Shown piece by piece: positions 21,190 to 32,690 of a DNA stretch of 64,000 bases. The notes beneath the pieces are model-generated. The model was not told the origin of the DNA, did not search any database, and saw nothing but the letters and a program-made list of their open reading frames with translations. Within the stretch, counting starts at the first letter, position 1. Each line of letters begins with the position of its first letter. The translations under genes and the position numbers were made by a program. Source of the DNA: Solenopsis invicta (taxonomy: Eukaryota > Arthropoda > Insecta > Hymenoptera > Formicidae). The stretch spans positions 3,861,433 through 3,925,432 of the forward strand of contig NC_052676.1 in assembly GCF_016802725.1 (NCBI RefSeq), read 5' to 3'.

Positions 21190-22087
21190 ACCCGATAGTT
21201 AAACCTTGTTTTTTACGTGAACGTGTACGATCTGGGGAGATTTTTAAAAATTATTGTTGTTAACTATATATTGTATGTATATTTGTTATTGATTGTTCTA
21301 TAATTTATTAATATCTAAGGAGACATTATGTATATTTTAATCACTATTTTCTGAAACGAGTAAGAAATTAAACAAATAAAAGAAGCACATTAAGCTCAAT
21401 ATGAGTATTTAGTATTTTTTAAATGAAGAAATTTTTTAATTTATATTGCAGATTTTCCTTGGGATTATATATCTAAAAGTTTGTAAAAAAATAGTTAGAA
21501 TAAAAAAATATTATACGATATAATATCTATTTTATAACAATTTAATATAAAACTAATCACTGTCATAAAATTTCTAAATAATTATTATTTTAAATTATTT
21601 TATTATTATTATTAATTATCATATAACATTATTTGTATTTGCTCTTGCAAAATTACTAAAAATATTTCACTCTACTATATTTATTGTATAATATAAATAT
21701 AAAAATTATTTTTCAATAAAAATAAAAATCAGTATTTATAGTAACGTGATGTAAACTTTTCGTATTATACAAACATAAAAATTATTAATAGCTTGTTTTT
21801 TTTAACTCAAATTTAAATTATTATTTTGAATTTATAATACAAACTCTTAACATACTTAATGGTTTTATAATGTAAACGATCACCTGAAGCACTTTCTACA
21901 CTTTAGCTAATTTTAACAGATCGGTACTATGAATATATGAATCATAAACTGTACAAATTAGGTTTCGGATTTCTCGAGTAAAAGTTCGCAAGTATTTTAG
22001 ATCGGTAAAAAAATTTGCTGTGATGTGAGCCTCGTTTCTCTGACTTTGTGATATAAAAAAAAAATATTCTAGGTGATTATTCTTGGG
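21190..22087 (-). mobile_element. TTAA-flanked piggyBac-like non-autonomous element, copy 1
   Basis: Read on minus from 22087 it begins CCCAAGAATAATCACC next to a TTAA (22088-22091). It ends at about 21190 beside TTAA at 21186-21189, with a decayed CCCGATAG terminus. Internal landmarks shared with the + copies are GCTCACATCACAGCAAATTT, TCATAGTACCGATCTGTT, TTCAGGTGATCGTTTAC and ATATTAATAAATTAT. About 898 bp, with no transposase frame. TTAA target duplication and a CCC-starting terminus are features of the piggyBac superfamily; the assignment rests on those alone. Confidence 0.75.
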
Positions 22088-22997
22088 TTAAAAGTGCGAG
22101 AAAATGGAAAGTATAAGAAATAGAATGGAAATGTAATATAACGTAGAAATAACAAAAATTATGTGAGCACATCTCTGTTATTAATTCTACGGTATAACTT
22201 TTCGTCGTTGAGGAATTATTACGATGTTCCATTTACCGAACGATTTGAATCTCTCTTTCTCTCTCCCTTCCCTTTCTCTTCCCCCCACTCCCCTGTACAA
22301 ATCAGCGAATGCACCAATTCCGTTCTCGAGATCGTTTCTCTGAGATAGTCTTGACCTCTTATTCGTAATAGTTTACACGATTATGTCGTTCCGGGCGCGT
22401 GGCCCTCTCTTTCTCTTTTTCTCTCTCTCTCTCTGTCTCTCCCCCACCGCTCTTTCCCACGCCTTCCCAGATAGACGGATTGTGAAATCGTGTTTTGGCT
22501 GGTCCTGCATTCCGGGTCAGGGATCCCCGGGAGCGGAGCGAGAGGCGCGGGCAAGTTCAATGCGAGGAGGAAGCGTTTTCTGCGCGAGCAGCATAATTCG
22601 TCGGAAGCCGCAACCGGCAACTTTCACATCGCCGCACGCTCACACGTCTCGCTCGCTCCTACCGTCCTCCTGCACAAAGAAAGTGCACATGTAACACTTA
22701 CATGACGAGGGAGAACGAGGGAGAGGGAGAGAGAGAGAGAGAGAGGGAGGGAGGAAGGCAGGAGGTGGAGTGGATCGACGTAACGCGTGCTAATTCGAGG
22801 ATGCTTTCGGCAGAACCGGTGTAGCTCGGTGGCTTGCCGGTTACATCGCCGTGTCGCGTGTCCCCGACCGCTAATTTCGTCAATGCCATTGCCAATGTCG
22901 CCGTCAACGTGACAGGTCGCGGTAATTTTTTTTTTTTTTTTTTTTTTTATTTTACGCTCGAGGATAATCTTTAATCTCAATTTGTCTCTCGATGCTG
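22088..22997. other. Mixed sequence with GA/CT tracts
   Basis: CpG-containing sequence with CT tract 22419-22441, GA tract about 22725-22744 and a long T-run 22927-22948. Minus frames rich in Ser/Leu come from these tracts. No gene recognised. Confidence 0.55.
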
Positions 22998-23532
22998 CAC
23001 GCGGAAAAATATCATTCTCGTGCTAAGAAAAGCGATTGCACAATTTTAGTTTTCTTCTTTCAGGTCGAGATTATCTTTAGCGAAAGAAATACTCTTAAGA
23101 TATATTCGTCACATTTATTTAAAACAAATAATGATTATTTCAAATAAACGCACAAGAAAATATATACTGGAATTAAGTAAATGTTATTTATTTCAAATAT
23201 TTTGTAAGTTTATTTTGCAAGTTTATCGTAAGCATGAAATTTATTCAAAATGTATTCCGAATCAAAGTGATTTAATCAGGAATTACATTAAAATGTGATT
23301 TGCTTATATTATTCTGATTTTTTCTCAATACGATTTTATAATTACAATGCTTTGAAAAAATGTAAATTCTTTTTATAATTGATGATAATGATTTTTTTAT
23401 TTATGATAAGTGTGTATTAAGAAGAGCTCATCAAGGAAAGATTCTTTGTTAAAGATAACTGTTACTAAGGAGAAGAAAAAAAAGTAAATTGAGTTGCTTT
23501 TCTTAGCAGCGGAATTGATATTTTTCTGTGTG
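22998..23532 (+). mobile_element. Family D element, copy 2 (535 bp, full length)
   Basis: Terminal inverted repeats of about 40 bp: the left end begins CACGCGGAAAAATATCATT and continues CTAAGAAAAGCGATT; the right end has TGCTTTTCTTAGCA and GATATTTTTCTGTGTG. The interior is AT-rich and non-coding. A clear target duplication was not seen. The superfamily is unknown; the layout is that of a MITE. Confidence 0.8.
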
Positions 23533-23599
23533 TAAAAATCTTTATTGAAATCTGCCATGTAGAATATATCTTTCATCCAAGGATGGGTACAACATATTT
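23533..23599. other. Short spacer between repeats
   Basis: AT-rich spacer between family D and family B copies. Confidence 0.5.
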
Positions 23600-23850
23600 T
23601 TTGTAACGCTAAATTTATATAAAAATTGTGAAAAGTTATATAAAAAAGTTCCGAGAAAAATTTTTTACAGTTAACAGGATTTATAATTTTACAACTTTAG
23701 AAAGTTTCTCAGATTTTTTTATACAAATCTTAGAGTATTTCAGAATTTGTATATATGAAAAGTTTCGAGATGAGATTTACATTTTCTCAGTATTTCCGAA
23801 AAGTATTTTAAGTCGTATAAAAATTCTGAAAAACGTTCACAATGACGTAA
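23600..23850. repeat. Repeat family B, copy 1 (partial)
   Basis: AT-rich sequence built from recurring TTCTCAGATTTTTTATACAA, TTTCAGAATTT and AAAATTCTGA words also seen at 36215, 37843 and 39225. The small + frame here (23628-23894) is a by-product. Confidence 0.6.
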
Positions 23851-23889
23851 TCATTACTATTATTTTTTACTATTATTTTTACTCTTTTA

Positions 23890-24079
23890 AATAATATTCT
23901 TCGAAATTCTTTCTTTGAGTATACATGATAATGAGTTTTTTTTTATTTGTGATGAATATATGTCAAGATAAGTTCAAGAAAGGCTACTTTGTTAAAGATA
24001 ACCGTTACTTGCTAAACAAGAAAAAAATATATTGAGTAATCACGTTTCTTGGAAGTAGAATTATTTTCCTGTGTGTGTG
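23890..24079 (+). mobile_element. Family D, copy 3 (right end only)
   Basis: Matches the last about 190 bp of copy 2: ACATGATAATGAGTTTT, TTTGTTAAAGATAACCGTTACT, ATTGAGTAATC and the terminal TTTTCCTGTGTGTG. The left part is missing, and a family B fragment lies where it would be, so B may have replaced or interrupted it. Confidence 0.65.
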
Positions 24080-25096
24080 CTAAGTGAAATTTACAAGATT
24101 GATCAATGCCGATTACCGTTAGCAAACACTCGTTATTCCGATGTCACTGTTCAAATGGAATCGTTAGGAGTTTTCTCTTTCTCTCTATCTTTCTCTCTCT
24201 GTTTCTTGAAACGTTCGCCTGTACATACAAATACATAAACGGGACAGTCGATTTTTTCCCTTCGGGCGCCTACCTTCCTTTGTGGCGAGACGTTAATTTC
24301 CGGCGGTGGCAGCCTTGTTCGGGATACCGTTACGCGCGTTTCGCCTTTTCGTTCGCGCGTTTTTATTGTGCGTTGCGGTTCTCGTTAATCCTTGGCTGAT
24401 TCATGGATTCGAGGAAAGATCGGACGCGCGGAAGACTCATAGGTTATCTCAAAAGTCACACGAGAGCAAGAGAGAGAGAGAGAGAAACTTGCATGGTTAG
24501 AGATATATTACCTCATATCGCTTATTCGAGTCTCGTTTCTTTGTTTTCGCTTCCCGGAGGACGCGTTGATACTATACCTTCCGCGGAACGCGGGTTTAAA
24601 GAAACGCTGCTCGAGCACGCCCCCGTCGTCTCGTCGTCTCCGTTCGCGAGGTCGAAGGGCAGTTTTTAGAACAATAGACGCGGGGCACACAGCCGAGGTT
24701 TCGCCGCTCGCATTAACGCGGACTCGCACGTGCGAGGACACCGATAGAACGTGATCGCCTGGCGGAAGTCACGTTCAATGACGATGACGATTAAAAAATC
24801 TCAAATGCCGACGGATTGCAGAGACGTCAATTGGACAAGGACGCGCCTTGTCGCTCGGCCTTATAAGGTGCACAAGTTCTTAACCGTGTCGGCTCGCATT
24901 TTGCCACCATCCATCGCGCCCGTCCGCGTCAACTATTAATCACGTTTGTTATTGGAAAAAAAATTGAACGTTATTTTTTTTTATCGCGTCCAACAATGTA
25001 TGCGTCAGTTATTCTTTCGAGTATTTTTCCTCTCCCGGAACGGATTTGAATGTCCGTAGTGTGCTAGTCAAAAATTTCGTGATATCCAGCTTTTAA
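24080..25096. other. Mixed-GC unique sequence
   Basis: About 24090-24940 is CpG-containing with several ATG frames of 60-97 codons on + (24106, 24306, 24403, 24566, 24751). They overlap in different frames, and none has a recognisable domain. A GA tract lies at 24470-24485. 24940-25096 is AT-rich. Confidence 0.5.
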
Positions 25097-25980
25097 CCCG
25101 AGAATAGTCACCTGGGGTTGTTATTTTTGTTTTTTTGTTTTACGTCCCAGCATCGAGAAAATAAAGCTCACGTCACAGCAATTTTTTTTACCGTTCCAAA
25201 ATTCATGTCTACCTTTTATTCGAAGATGTATTTGCAATACCGATCTATTGAAACCATCTGGAGTATAGAAATCACTTCGTGTAATTGTTTATGTAATATA
25301 AAAGCTCGAGTCTGGTAAGAATGTATATTAAAAATTCGAAATGAGTTTTTTGAATGAGATTTGAGATGAAAAATATTATAAACTATTAATATTTTTATGT
25401 CTATATAACATACAAGAAGTTTACATCATGTTTCTATAAATGTTTATTCTTATTTTAATTAAAAAGAATACTTCATATAATTTTTACATTTATATGATAT
25501 AGATGTGATAAATAAATGTAATGAAAATAAACCATTTTTTAATAATTCCGCAAAAACGAACACAATGCAACAGTATGATATTGCGATAGCGACTTGATCT
25601 TATTTTTAATCGCTATAATATGTATATTATGTAATGTATTTCTAATAGCTACTTTTCTAATAGCTACTTTTTTGTTATAGCTGTACATGAACCTTTAATA
25701 CAATTCTAACGAAAACGCAATATAAAAGTATCTTATTAATTAACTTGTTTATTTTTTAGAAATAAACAAATTAATGTCATAATAAGCTCCTTAACGTTTT
25801 TGGTTTTCTCTTACTCTCTTTTCAGAAAATATCGGTTAATAAATTATCATATAAGGAAGGAATCAATAATATATACAACAATTAATAACAATAGCAATAA
25901 CTTTTAACTGGGGTGTAAAAATCATTTCCAGGTGCTCGTTTACCCAAAAATAAAAAAATAATAGGGTGATTATTCCCGGA
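25097..25980 (+). mobile_element. TTAA-flanked piggyBac-like non-autonomous element, copy 2
   Basis: TTAA at 25093-25096, then CCCGAGAATAGTCACCTGGG. It ends GTGATTATTCCCGGA with TTAA at 25981-25984. About 884 bp and non-coding. An internal motif, GTATAGAAATCAC then TGTAATTGTTTATGTAA (about 25263), recurs near the right end as GTGTAAAAATCAT then CAGGTGCTCGTTTAC (about 25915), so the element carries its own direct repeat. Confidence 0.85.
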
Positions 25981-25984
25981 TTAA

Positions 25985-26762
25985 CATCGTGATTTCGTGC
26001 TTGCCTGAGTTCCCTTCCATTATGCGCCTTTTGATCAGGAAGTCGCGCGAGATTCCTTTCCTCGATCGACCGCGACGATGACTAAACCTCAAAACGCTTC
26101 CCGATCGTTTACATAACGCTCTCGCCCAAGGATCGCGTTACTAATGTCGATGGAATCATTACACAAACGATCCCGTGCACGGTCGACATTGCGGATCGAT
26201 TGACGACAGACTGCGGCGGCGTAACGTTACGTGTACAGCTTACGACCTTGCGCACGTGAATTTATCGCGTCGGATAAAACCTCGCTCGTTCCTCCGCTTC
26301 TTTCTTTTTTTACCCACTGGCGAGACCTTGGCGGACTACTGTCAAGGATCCTTGTCGTCGCCGATCGATGAATCGCTCGTTTTCATCGCTATCGGCGCAC
26401 CATTATGCTCGCTGGACGACGGATCGATATAAAAGTGGCGGCAAACGGACTTTCGGTCACTTTCGCGGCGATCTCTAAAATTATCGAAGATCGGAGTATT
26501 GTGGCTACTGTGGACATTGCGGCTACTTATATTATCTTGGTTATTAGGCGACGAATTCTAACAGTTACTTATGGAATTATTCGTTTAGCCGAATCAAGGA
26601 AAACATGCTTAAAAATTTATTTGCGTGCGATATAGATTTAAATAAGTTGTTGAAATAAAAGTCTGTATTTCAATACGGTGAGATAAAACTTTATTTCTAG
26701 CAGATGAGCCAATTAATAAGGAAAATGAGATGCGCTTCACAGAAATAAATTTTCTGTCATTA
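25985..26762. other. Mixed sequence
   Basis: CpG-containing to about 26600, then AT-rich. Two overlapping + frames (26175-26432, 26405-26635) show no known features. Confidence 0.5.
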
Positions 26763-26977
26763 TGCGGGAAAAAATGATTTTACTAAAAAGTATCCAAAAA
26801 TTTAGCTGAACATAGATGTGAAAATAATTTTGTTATGATTAAAGTTCAAACATGATGAGCAATGCTGCAATTAGCAATTAGTTTGAGAGTCCAACATGAT
26901 TATTTTGATGGGTCAATAAAATTATTTTCTAGCTAAATATGTTTAGATACTTTGGCAAAATCATTCTTTTCATGCGC
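26763..26977. mobile_element. Foldback MITE-like element
   Basis: Bases 26763-26806 (GGAAAAAATGATTTTACTAA ... ATTTAGCT) and 26933-26977 are imperfect reverse complements. A second matching block lies inside (GAAAATAATTTTGTTATGA against its complement at about 26908-26930). About 215 bp in total, non-coding. Confidence 0.7.
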
Positions 26978-28920
26978 AATCAAATTTGTTATAACAAAAA
27001 ACATAGAAAGTTTGACTTTTTCTCAGTCTGCAGTCCGTCTTTTCTCTCCAACACAGAAGGAAAGAAAAAAGAGAGAGAGAGAGAGAGAGAGGGGATAGAC
27101 TATGCAAGAAGTTCAACTAAAAATAACTGGTCTAAGGATATAAATGGAAATATAATTGATGTGTCCGTTGCCACGAACGGTAAAAGCCGAGAAAAGTAGG
27201 CTTGTGAACATCTAATGGCTTTTAAAAATCTTAATACTCGTTTGCTGAGATTTCTGTCCCCAATGTGAATAATTCGGTGGGACGACGAGATGCGGGCCGG
27301 CGGGGAACGTATGTACATACATACAGGAAGCTTTAAATCGAAACGTCACAGTCATGACGCGCTCGTTGAAGCGCGGCAGCCGGTCCGGTCCGTACCGTTT
27401 TTTTACCGTAAAGGAGTGGTCAGGACCCTCGAAATGTGATTTCGGGAGCTTCCTGCAATTGGGTTTCGAAGGTCGGACAGGTAACGGGCCGTTATCGCGC
27501 GCGTTGGCGTCGCCGCGCGCCTTCTCTGACGGACGGGCCCCGGATCCGCTGGTCCGTGAACGCGGATCGGCGAGTACACGCTTATTATGTAACGACGTTA
27601 ACTGTAAATATTTACCGGAGGGTTCCCCCCGTCCGGGCGCGGCGCGGCGCGGCGCGGCGCGGGCGCGATTGTGCGCGCGTCGGCACGGAAAGTAGACCGA
27701 AAGAAGTCAAGGCGGCGAGACGCGCGAAGAGGAGGAAGTCTTGGAGGGTCGGACCCGCGGGGGCGCGGTGAGAGGAAGTCCGGGCGTATTTAAAAATACG
27801 CCGAAGTGGAGCACCCCGCTACAGGCTCCTGGAAATAAGAGAGACAGAGAGAGAGAGAGATGGGAGGGAGAGAACTGTCCGGGAGTTACTGTGAGAACGG
27901 TACGCGACCACGTGCAGAATCGCTCTTTGTCCCGAGTCTAATGATCCGAGAATCTAATATAAATTGGAGAATCTAACATACTCCTTACATGGCGGACTTC
28001 TTTCCGACTTCTTGCGGGAAAAACCTGGGGGAGTGTACGAAGATTGAAATCGATCTACGTACAATTTCTCGATTTCTACTCGCGCGTCATCGAGTTAATC
28101 GAATAAAATAATTAAAAAATATACGGTTTGGAAAGGCGTGTCCGAGGCACGTTGAATTAAATCTCAAGACCTGCCGAAATTTTTAAAAGTCTCGATTGTC
28201 TCGAAATTTGGGAATGCGCGTAGGTTTTGCGGGATTTAAATACTTGGAAAATATGAATGGAATATATGACTTTTCTCTTAACGTTTTTATCGCAATCTAC
28301 ACTCTCCAGTTTGACGAATGTATTTTTAAGAATTTTAAATTCCTTATTTGAGACAATAATCTTTGTTTCATGATTGAATTGTTTAAAAACCTTTAAGAAG
28401 AGGGACTTGTGTATACATTATTTTATAAATTTGCAATTTTAGAAATTTAAAAGTTTAAGCAATTTATGATCTCTCGAAAATCCACAGTTTCGAAGAGTCA
28501 ATTTATTTTATGTAAAACAGCTAGCTCAATATTATTGTGCATTATTACGATTGTTTTGAATATTGTACAATATTATTGATTGTCTGGGGCTATATTTGTT
28601 TTGAATTGTTTACGGGAATATTGCACAATAATGCTGTATTAGTACAGTATTATTGATTTATCGTTTAACGGCGGCTTAATATTTGTGACATTAATCCAAA
28701 TAACAAAAGAGTCCAAGTCTCTTTAACGTCAAAGATATTACTTTGACGTCAAAATGATGATAAATAACGTCAGCTACATGAGTGTTAAAGCAATAATTTA
28801 AGGGGAGGGGGAAAGGAGTTGCTAAATGCGTATCAATCGCTTAAATCATATTTCATCAATAATTCATATTTTTTATTTAATATAAGCTGCATTTAGTGAC
28901 AAAAAAAATGAAAAATGAGA
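26978..28920. other. CpG-rich segment then AT-rich sequence
   Basis: 27000-28080 is GC-rich in its centre, with GA tracts at 27071-27091 and 27845-27862 and a GGCGC array at 27636-27662. + frames here (27354-27695, 27436-27771) are Arg/Gly-rich and overlap each other. 28080-28920 is AT-rich; 28525-28660 repeats ATATTGTACAATATTATTGA-like words. No gene recognised. Confidence 0.5.
27636..27662. repeat. GGCGC pentamer array
   Basis: Five uninterrupted pentamers, the same unit as at 5132-5155. Confidence 0.95.
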
Positions 28921-29139
28921 CAAATATTTAATAATTTTCATCTTGTTTTATGCGTGCTAATAATATTTTAAAAGGTCAGGTAATTGATATTAATTTTTAA
29001 TTAATTTATGTATCCAATAGTAATATCAACGTGTAATTTTATACAGCAGAATTTTTATATGAAACAGATTTATCGTAGAATATTTTACATTTATTGCATA
29101 TACATATTTGCAGTTATTATGAATGTCGACATTTTAAAA
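28921..29139. other. AT-rich sequence
   Basis: No frame with recognisable features; a short + frame starting at 29008 is chance-like. Confidence 0.45.
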
Positions 29140-29335
29140 TTTATTAAAATTTTATTAAGTTTCTTTTTATTTATCATCCCACTACAAATTTTAGCACAAT
29201 AAACTATTAATGTATGACGGATAAATTATAATAATAAAACCTAATAATAACCTAACCTTTTTACCTCTATTGTTTATTAAATATTAAATATTTAATTCTT
29301 ATTTTGATAAATTATTAATAAGTATTAGTTAACGA
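29140..29335 (-). repeat. Repeat family J, copy 1
   Basis: Its reverse complement matches 30345-30565: ACTTATTAATAATT-ATC, AGTTAAATATTTAAT, GGTTTTATTA, TTTATTGTGCTAAAATTTG and GATGATAAATAAAAAG. The pair is about 1 kb apart in inverted orientation around a GC-richer segment. Confidence 0.7.
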
Positions 29336-29424
29336 TTCTTCTTCTATTTGTAATTATTTTAATTTATAAATTCTCTCAAAGGCCATATATGTGATTGAGA
29401 AAATTCACAGATACTTATAGTTAC

Positions 29425-29601
29425 CTAAATCGTTCCTTTCTTTTTGCAAAGAAGCTTACAACAAATAAATTTGTTATTGGTGAAAGTTTGAACAGTATAG
29501 TAATAAGTACACGAAATATCAAGCTGCAAGTACCAACGTCTATTTGCGTGCAAATCAATACCAAGAAATAATACGCAAAAAGTACGTAATGCGATACGCA
29601 T
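29425..29601 (-). CDS. Doubtful 58-residue secreted-peptide-like frame
   Basis: From the ATG at 29601-29599 the frame reads MRIALRTFCVLFLGIDLHA, a plausible signal peptide. The mature part of about 39 residues has four Cys, arranged Cys, about 15 residues, CC, three residues, Cys, and a basic Lys-rich tail. A longer in-frame ATG (29649) adds 16 residues. Small secreted Cys-rich peptides are common in insects, but this pattern matches no family I can name. The frame lies in a moderately AT-rich unique stretch beside repeat J, with no promoter or splice evidence. A chance frame is the more likely explanation. Confidence 0.12.
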   Translation of the reverse strand: MRIALRTFCVLFLGIDLHANRRWYLQLDISCTYYYTVQTFTNNKFICCKLLCKKKGTI

Positions 29602-30344
29602 TTGGCAACTATTCCCTACGATAATTGTGGTTCTCTTCTCACGCGTCATTTATGAAGAAGTTAAAGTATTACATGGACATACATAATTCTACATAAAAAT
29701 AAAGCTGTGGTATTCTTCAACTACTGAGAAAACGGCACTGAAGTAATAACTGAAAACGCTCAGCGTTGCGACTACGGCTGTATTTAGCCGACGTCGCCTC
29801 ATTACGCTCCAGTTTTACATTGTCGAGGCGACGAACGGGAGCGAAGTAACGTAATCGCGTTTAAATCGCATTGTGTGTACGGTAGTTAACGCACAGCGCG
29901 CGCGGATTACGCGCGCGCTCAGGCGCGAGTTCGCGTGGCGGAGTTCGCCACGCAACGCGGCCTTTCGCGGCGACGAGATGGGCATTACCGCCTGTGCAAT
30001 CTGGGCCAATGGGTCACACCACACGAGCGAGTTTCCCGTGTGTATATCTTCGCCGTCGCGCGCGCCTCGCCATTTTGTCGGCGTTCTCCATTTGTCGGCG
30101 CTCCTTATCGTCGCGCTTTCGCGAAAGAGGACGACTAGCGTGTGTACCACAGACCCCGAAAAAAGATTAATGCTTAGCTGGTATCATCTTCCAGTCTTCA
30201 TGGAATTTTTTTGTGATTGATAAATAACATATTAAAAAAGACATCAAAGTGGTTGATATCGGGTTAATATTTTTTTAAAACTAAATGAAGTTAACGTTAA
30301 TTTATAAACGAATTTTTTCAATGTAGTATAAAAAGAATAATTAA
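29602..30344. other. Mixed-GC segment between inverted J repeats
   Basis: About 29780-30170 is CpG-containing, with overlapping short frames on both strands and no recognisable domain. The flanks are AT-rich. Confidence 0.5.
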
Positions 30345-30565
30345 TTTATACTTATTAATAATTCATCGAAATAAGAGTTAAATATTTAATAATTAATAAA
30401 TAATAGTAAATAATAATAAATAATAATTAATAAATAAGAGATTAGGTTTTTATTAGGTTTTATTATCCACCACTTATCAATCTTGTATTAATATTGTTTA
30501 TTGTGCTAAAATTTGCAGTGATGATAAATAAAAAGGAAGAATTAATAAATTTTATTAAGTTTTAA
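30345..30565 (+). repeat. Repeat family J, copy 2
   Basis: Inverted partner of 29140-29335. It carries an extra AATAATAAATAATAATTAAT low-complexity expansion near 30385-30440. Confidence 0.7.
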
Positions 30566-30569
30566 AAGG

Positions 30570-31060
30570 CCATTTAATATTCGCTATAATTAACTATAGT
30601 TCCGTTAAAAGTTACATCAGTTACAATGAAAAATTAACTGACAATCAGTTAAATGTTGCGTTAAGATTAAATTAACTCAAATTAAGTTGAACGTTAATTT
30701 TGAGGTGTATTATTTATATTAAATTAAAGTCATAATTTTTAAAAATAGATTATTCAAATCAATTATAATATGAATCAAGTGAATTTAATATTTTATTTGT
30801 AAATTAAGTTTATGTAAAATAACAAAGAAATGTTGTTTTACAGACACGTATATTTAGTTTTCTCTTTTACATGGGTAAATTTTTAACTTGGGAAGAAAGT
30901 TAATAAATTAAAATCCATGTGTTTAAAAATAACCAGTTGAAGTTAAAAGTCAACTCATTTGAAATGAATCAAGTTAAATTGAAAATTTACTAGCTTTCTT
31001 TTAACTTTTTACTTACAATTAGTTACTAGCCAATTGTAAAGAAATATGCAATACACACAT
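30570..31060 (-). repeat. Repeat family E, copy 2
   Basis: Its reverse complement aligns with about 11350-11775, most clearly over 30720-30960. Rich in AGTTAAATT and GTTAACTT words. Non-coding and old. Confidence 0.6.
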
Positions 31061-31080
31061 TAAAAAAACAAGCTGTTAAC

Positions 31081-31202
31081 TAAATTCTTCAGTTCTTTTC
31101 AGTTCAAGTATTTAGATAAATGTAAAATTTATTTACATAACAATTAATTAATTATCAATACTTGACCTGAAGAAATTTAATCGAATTGAAGAATTTGGTC
31201 GA
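31081..31202. repeat. Imperfect hairpin of about 120 bp
   Basis: CTAAATTCTTCAGTTCTTTT and CAGTTCAAGTATT at 31079-31113 pair with AATACTTGACCTGAAG and GAATTGAAGAATTTGG at about 31158-31200. Arms of about 35-40 bp with a few mismatches. Confidence 0.6.
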
Positions 31203-32690
31203 ATCTGTACTTCACTTTCAGTGCAGACTCGGTTATAAATCCTTCGATCCGTTCAAATATTGATCATTAATTATTTAAATAAATTTTATACCGCGCTGAA
31301 AAGAATTTTTTATTACGAGATAATATTTTTGATCGAAGACTCGTTATCTCATAAATATCTCAAAAGTCTCTATGATTTCTTTTACTTAGACTTGGCAAAA
31401 TTTATGTTACAATTTCATGGAAAATTAATAACTCCTGACTGACATAATATCTCGTTAAATCCTTTCGCGCTGGCTTCCGACTCGCGCGCTACGGCTTCGA
31501 TTAGGAAAATCGACTAATTGGGGAAACGGGGATAGCGCGTGGAGAGTTCACGGTATGCTGGTCGAGGTCGATAGGCGAAACGTGCGCATACACGCAACGT
31601 TTATTACCATTTAATTTACGTTAACGTGGCAACATGGAGTTACGTTAATATTAGCGACGTAACGGGATCTCGCGCGACCTTGCAATTAAGATTTGTACGG
31701 CTGCACATACAGGTGTACGTACGTATGTATGTAAGTATCCGCGGTTCTTTGAAGCCGTCTCTTACGTAAAGGCGGTAAGTGCCTTCGAACGTAATACTTC
31801 CTACGTTTGCATATTACTTACCACTGCATAATAGCTCGCCCGATAGAGCAGCACGCGACACATACCGTTGCCTCCAGAAATAGATATTTTTGCGCGCAAA
31901 TACGTTCGTCGAATGCGTACAAACGCTCCTTTGAATCCGTGCCGCGCGAGTAATACCGATACGTCGCATCGTTATTGTAATTCATGTTAATTCGCCGATG
32001 CCATCCTTGAGGCGGTTTGATTTAGGAAAATCGAAGGACCGCGACTCCCGCGACTCCCGCGACTTCGCAGTCATTTCGCGTGCGTATAAACGACGGACGG
32101 ACGTATTATAGCGGCGCGCGTCCGCGTAACATTGTTCGCGACCGCGCTCAATTTTCGCAATCGCGCAATTAGCAAGTCTCACTCGGCTCCAAAGCTGCAT
32201 GTAAAATAAACGATTGCCTCGAGAATGATACATCGCGAGACGCGTTGTTTACGGAAATGTGTGCATGTGCAGCGCAAAATGCGAGGTCGTATCGCGTTCA
32301 ATGCCGAGTGCATTCACGTCCTTAGACATAATCCTTGAATGTTTCCCTCGTGCTTCTACAGCGGTACTACGTGCGTTTCTAGAAAATTCTTGAAATTTCC
32401 ACGCCGGTGTCAGACCAAGCCTCGAAACTGTCGGACAAGTTTTTTTTTTTTTTTTAAATCAGATTTTGTGAAAAACCGTAAATTGCCCTCGATTTATACA
32501 CTAAAAAAAGAATCTGGTAACAAAAATCAAGCTTCGGTGAAGTAATCGCATATTCAGTATTATTTATTAATTACAATTATCATAATTAAACGTAGCAATC
32601 GATCGGTTACTAAATATGATAGAATTCTTACGGGAAAGTTGCTGAATGCGTACGAAATTATTTCACCAAAGTTGAGATAATTATCATCTA
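31203..32690. other. Mixed unique sequence
   Basis: AT-rich to 31440, then CpG-containing to about 32340, then AT-rich with a T-run at 32440. Donor-like GTAAGT words on + (31729, 31776) and their complement near 31821 are not tied to a coding frame. No gene recognised. Confidence 0.5.

Noticed and set aside
23628..23894. 88-codon + frame
   Set aside because: Entirely within repeat families B and D.
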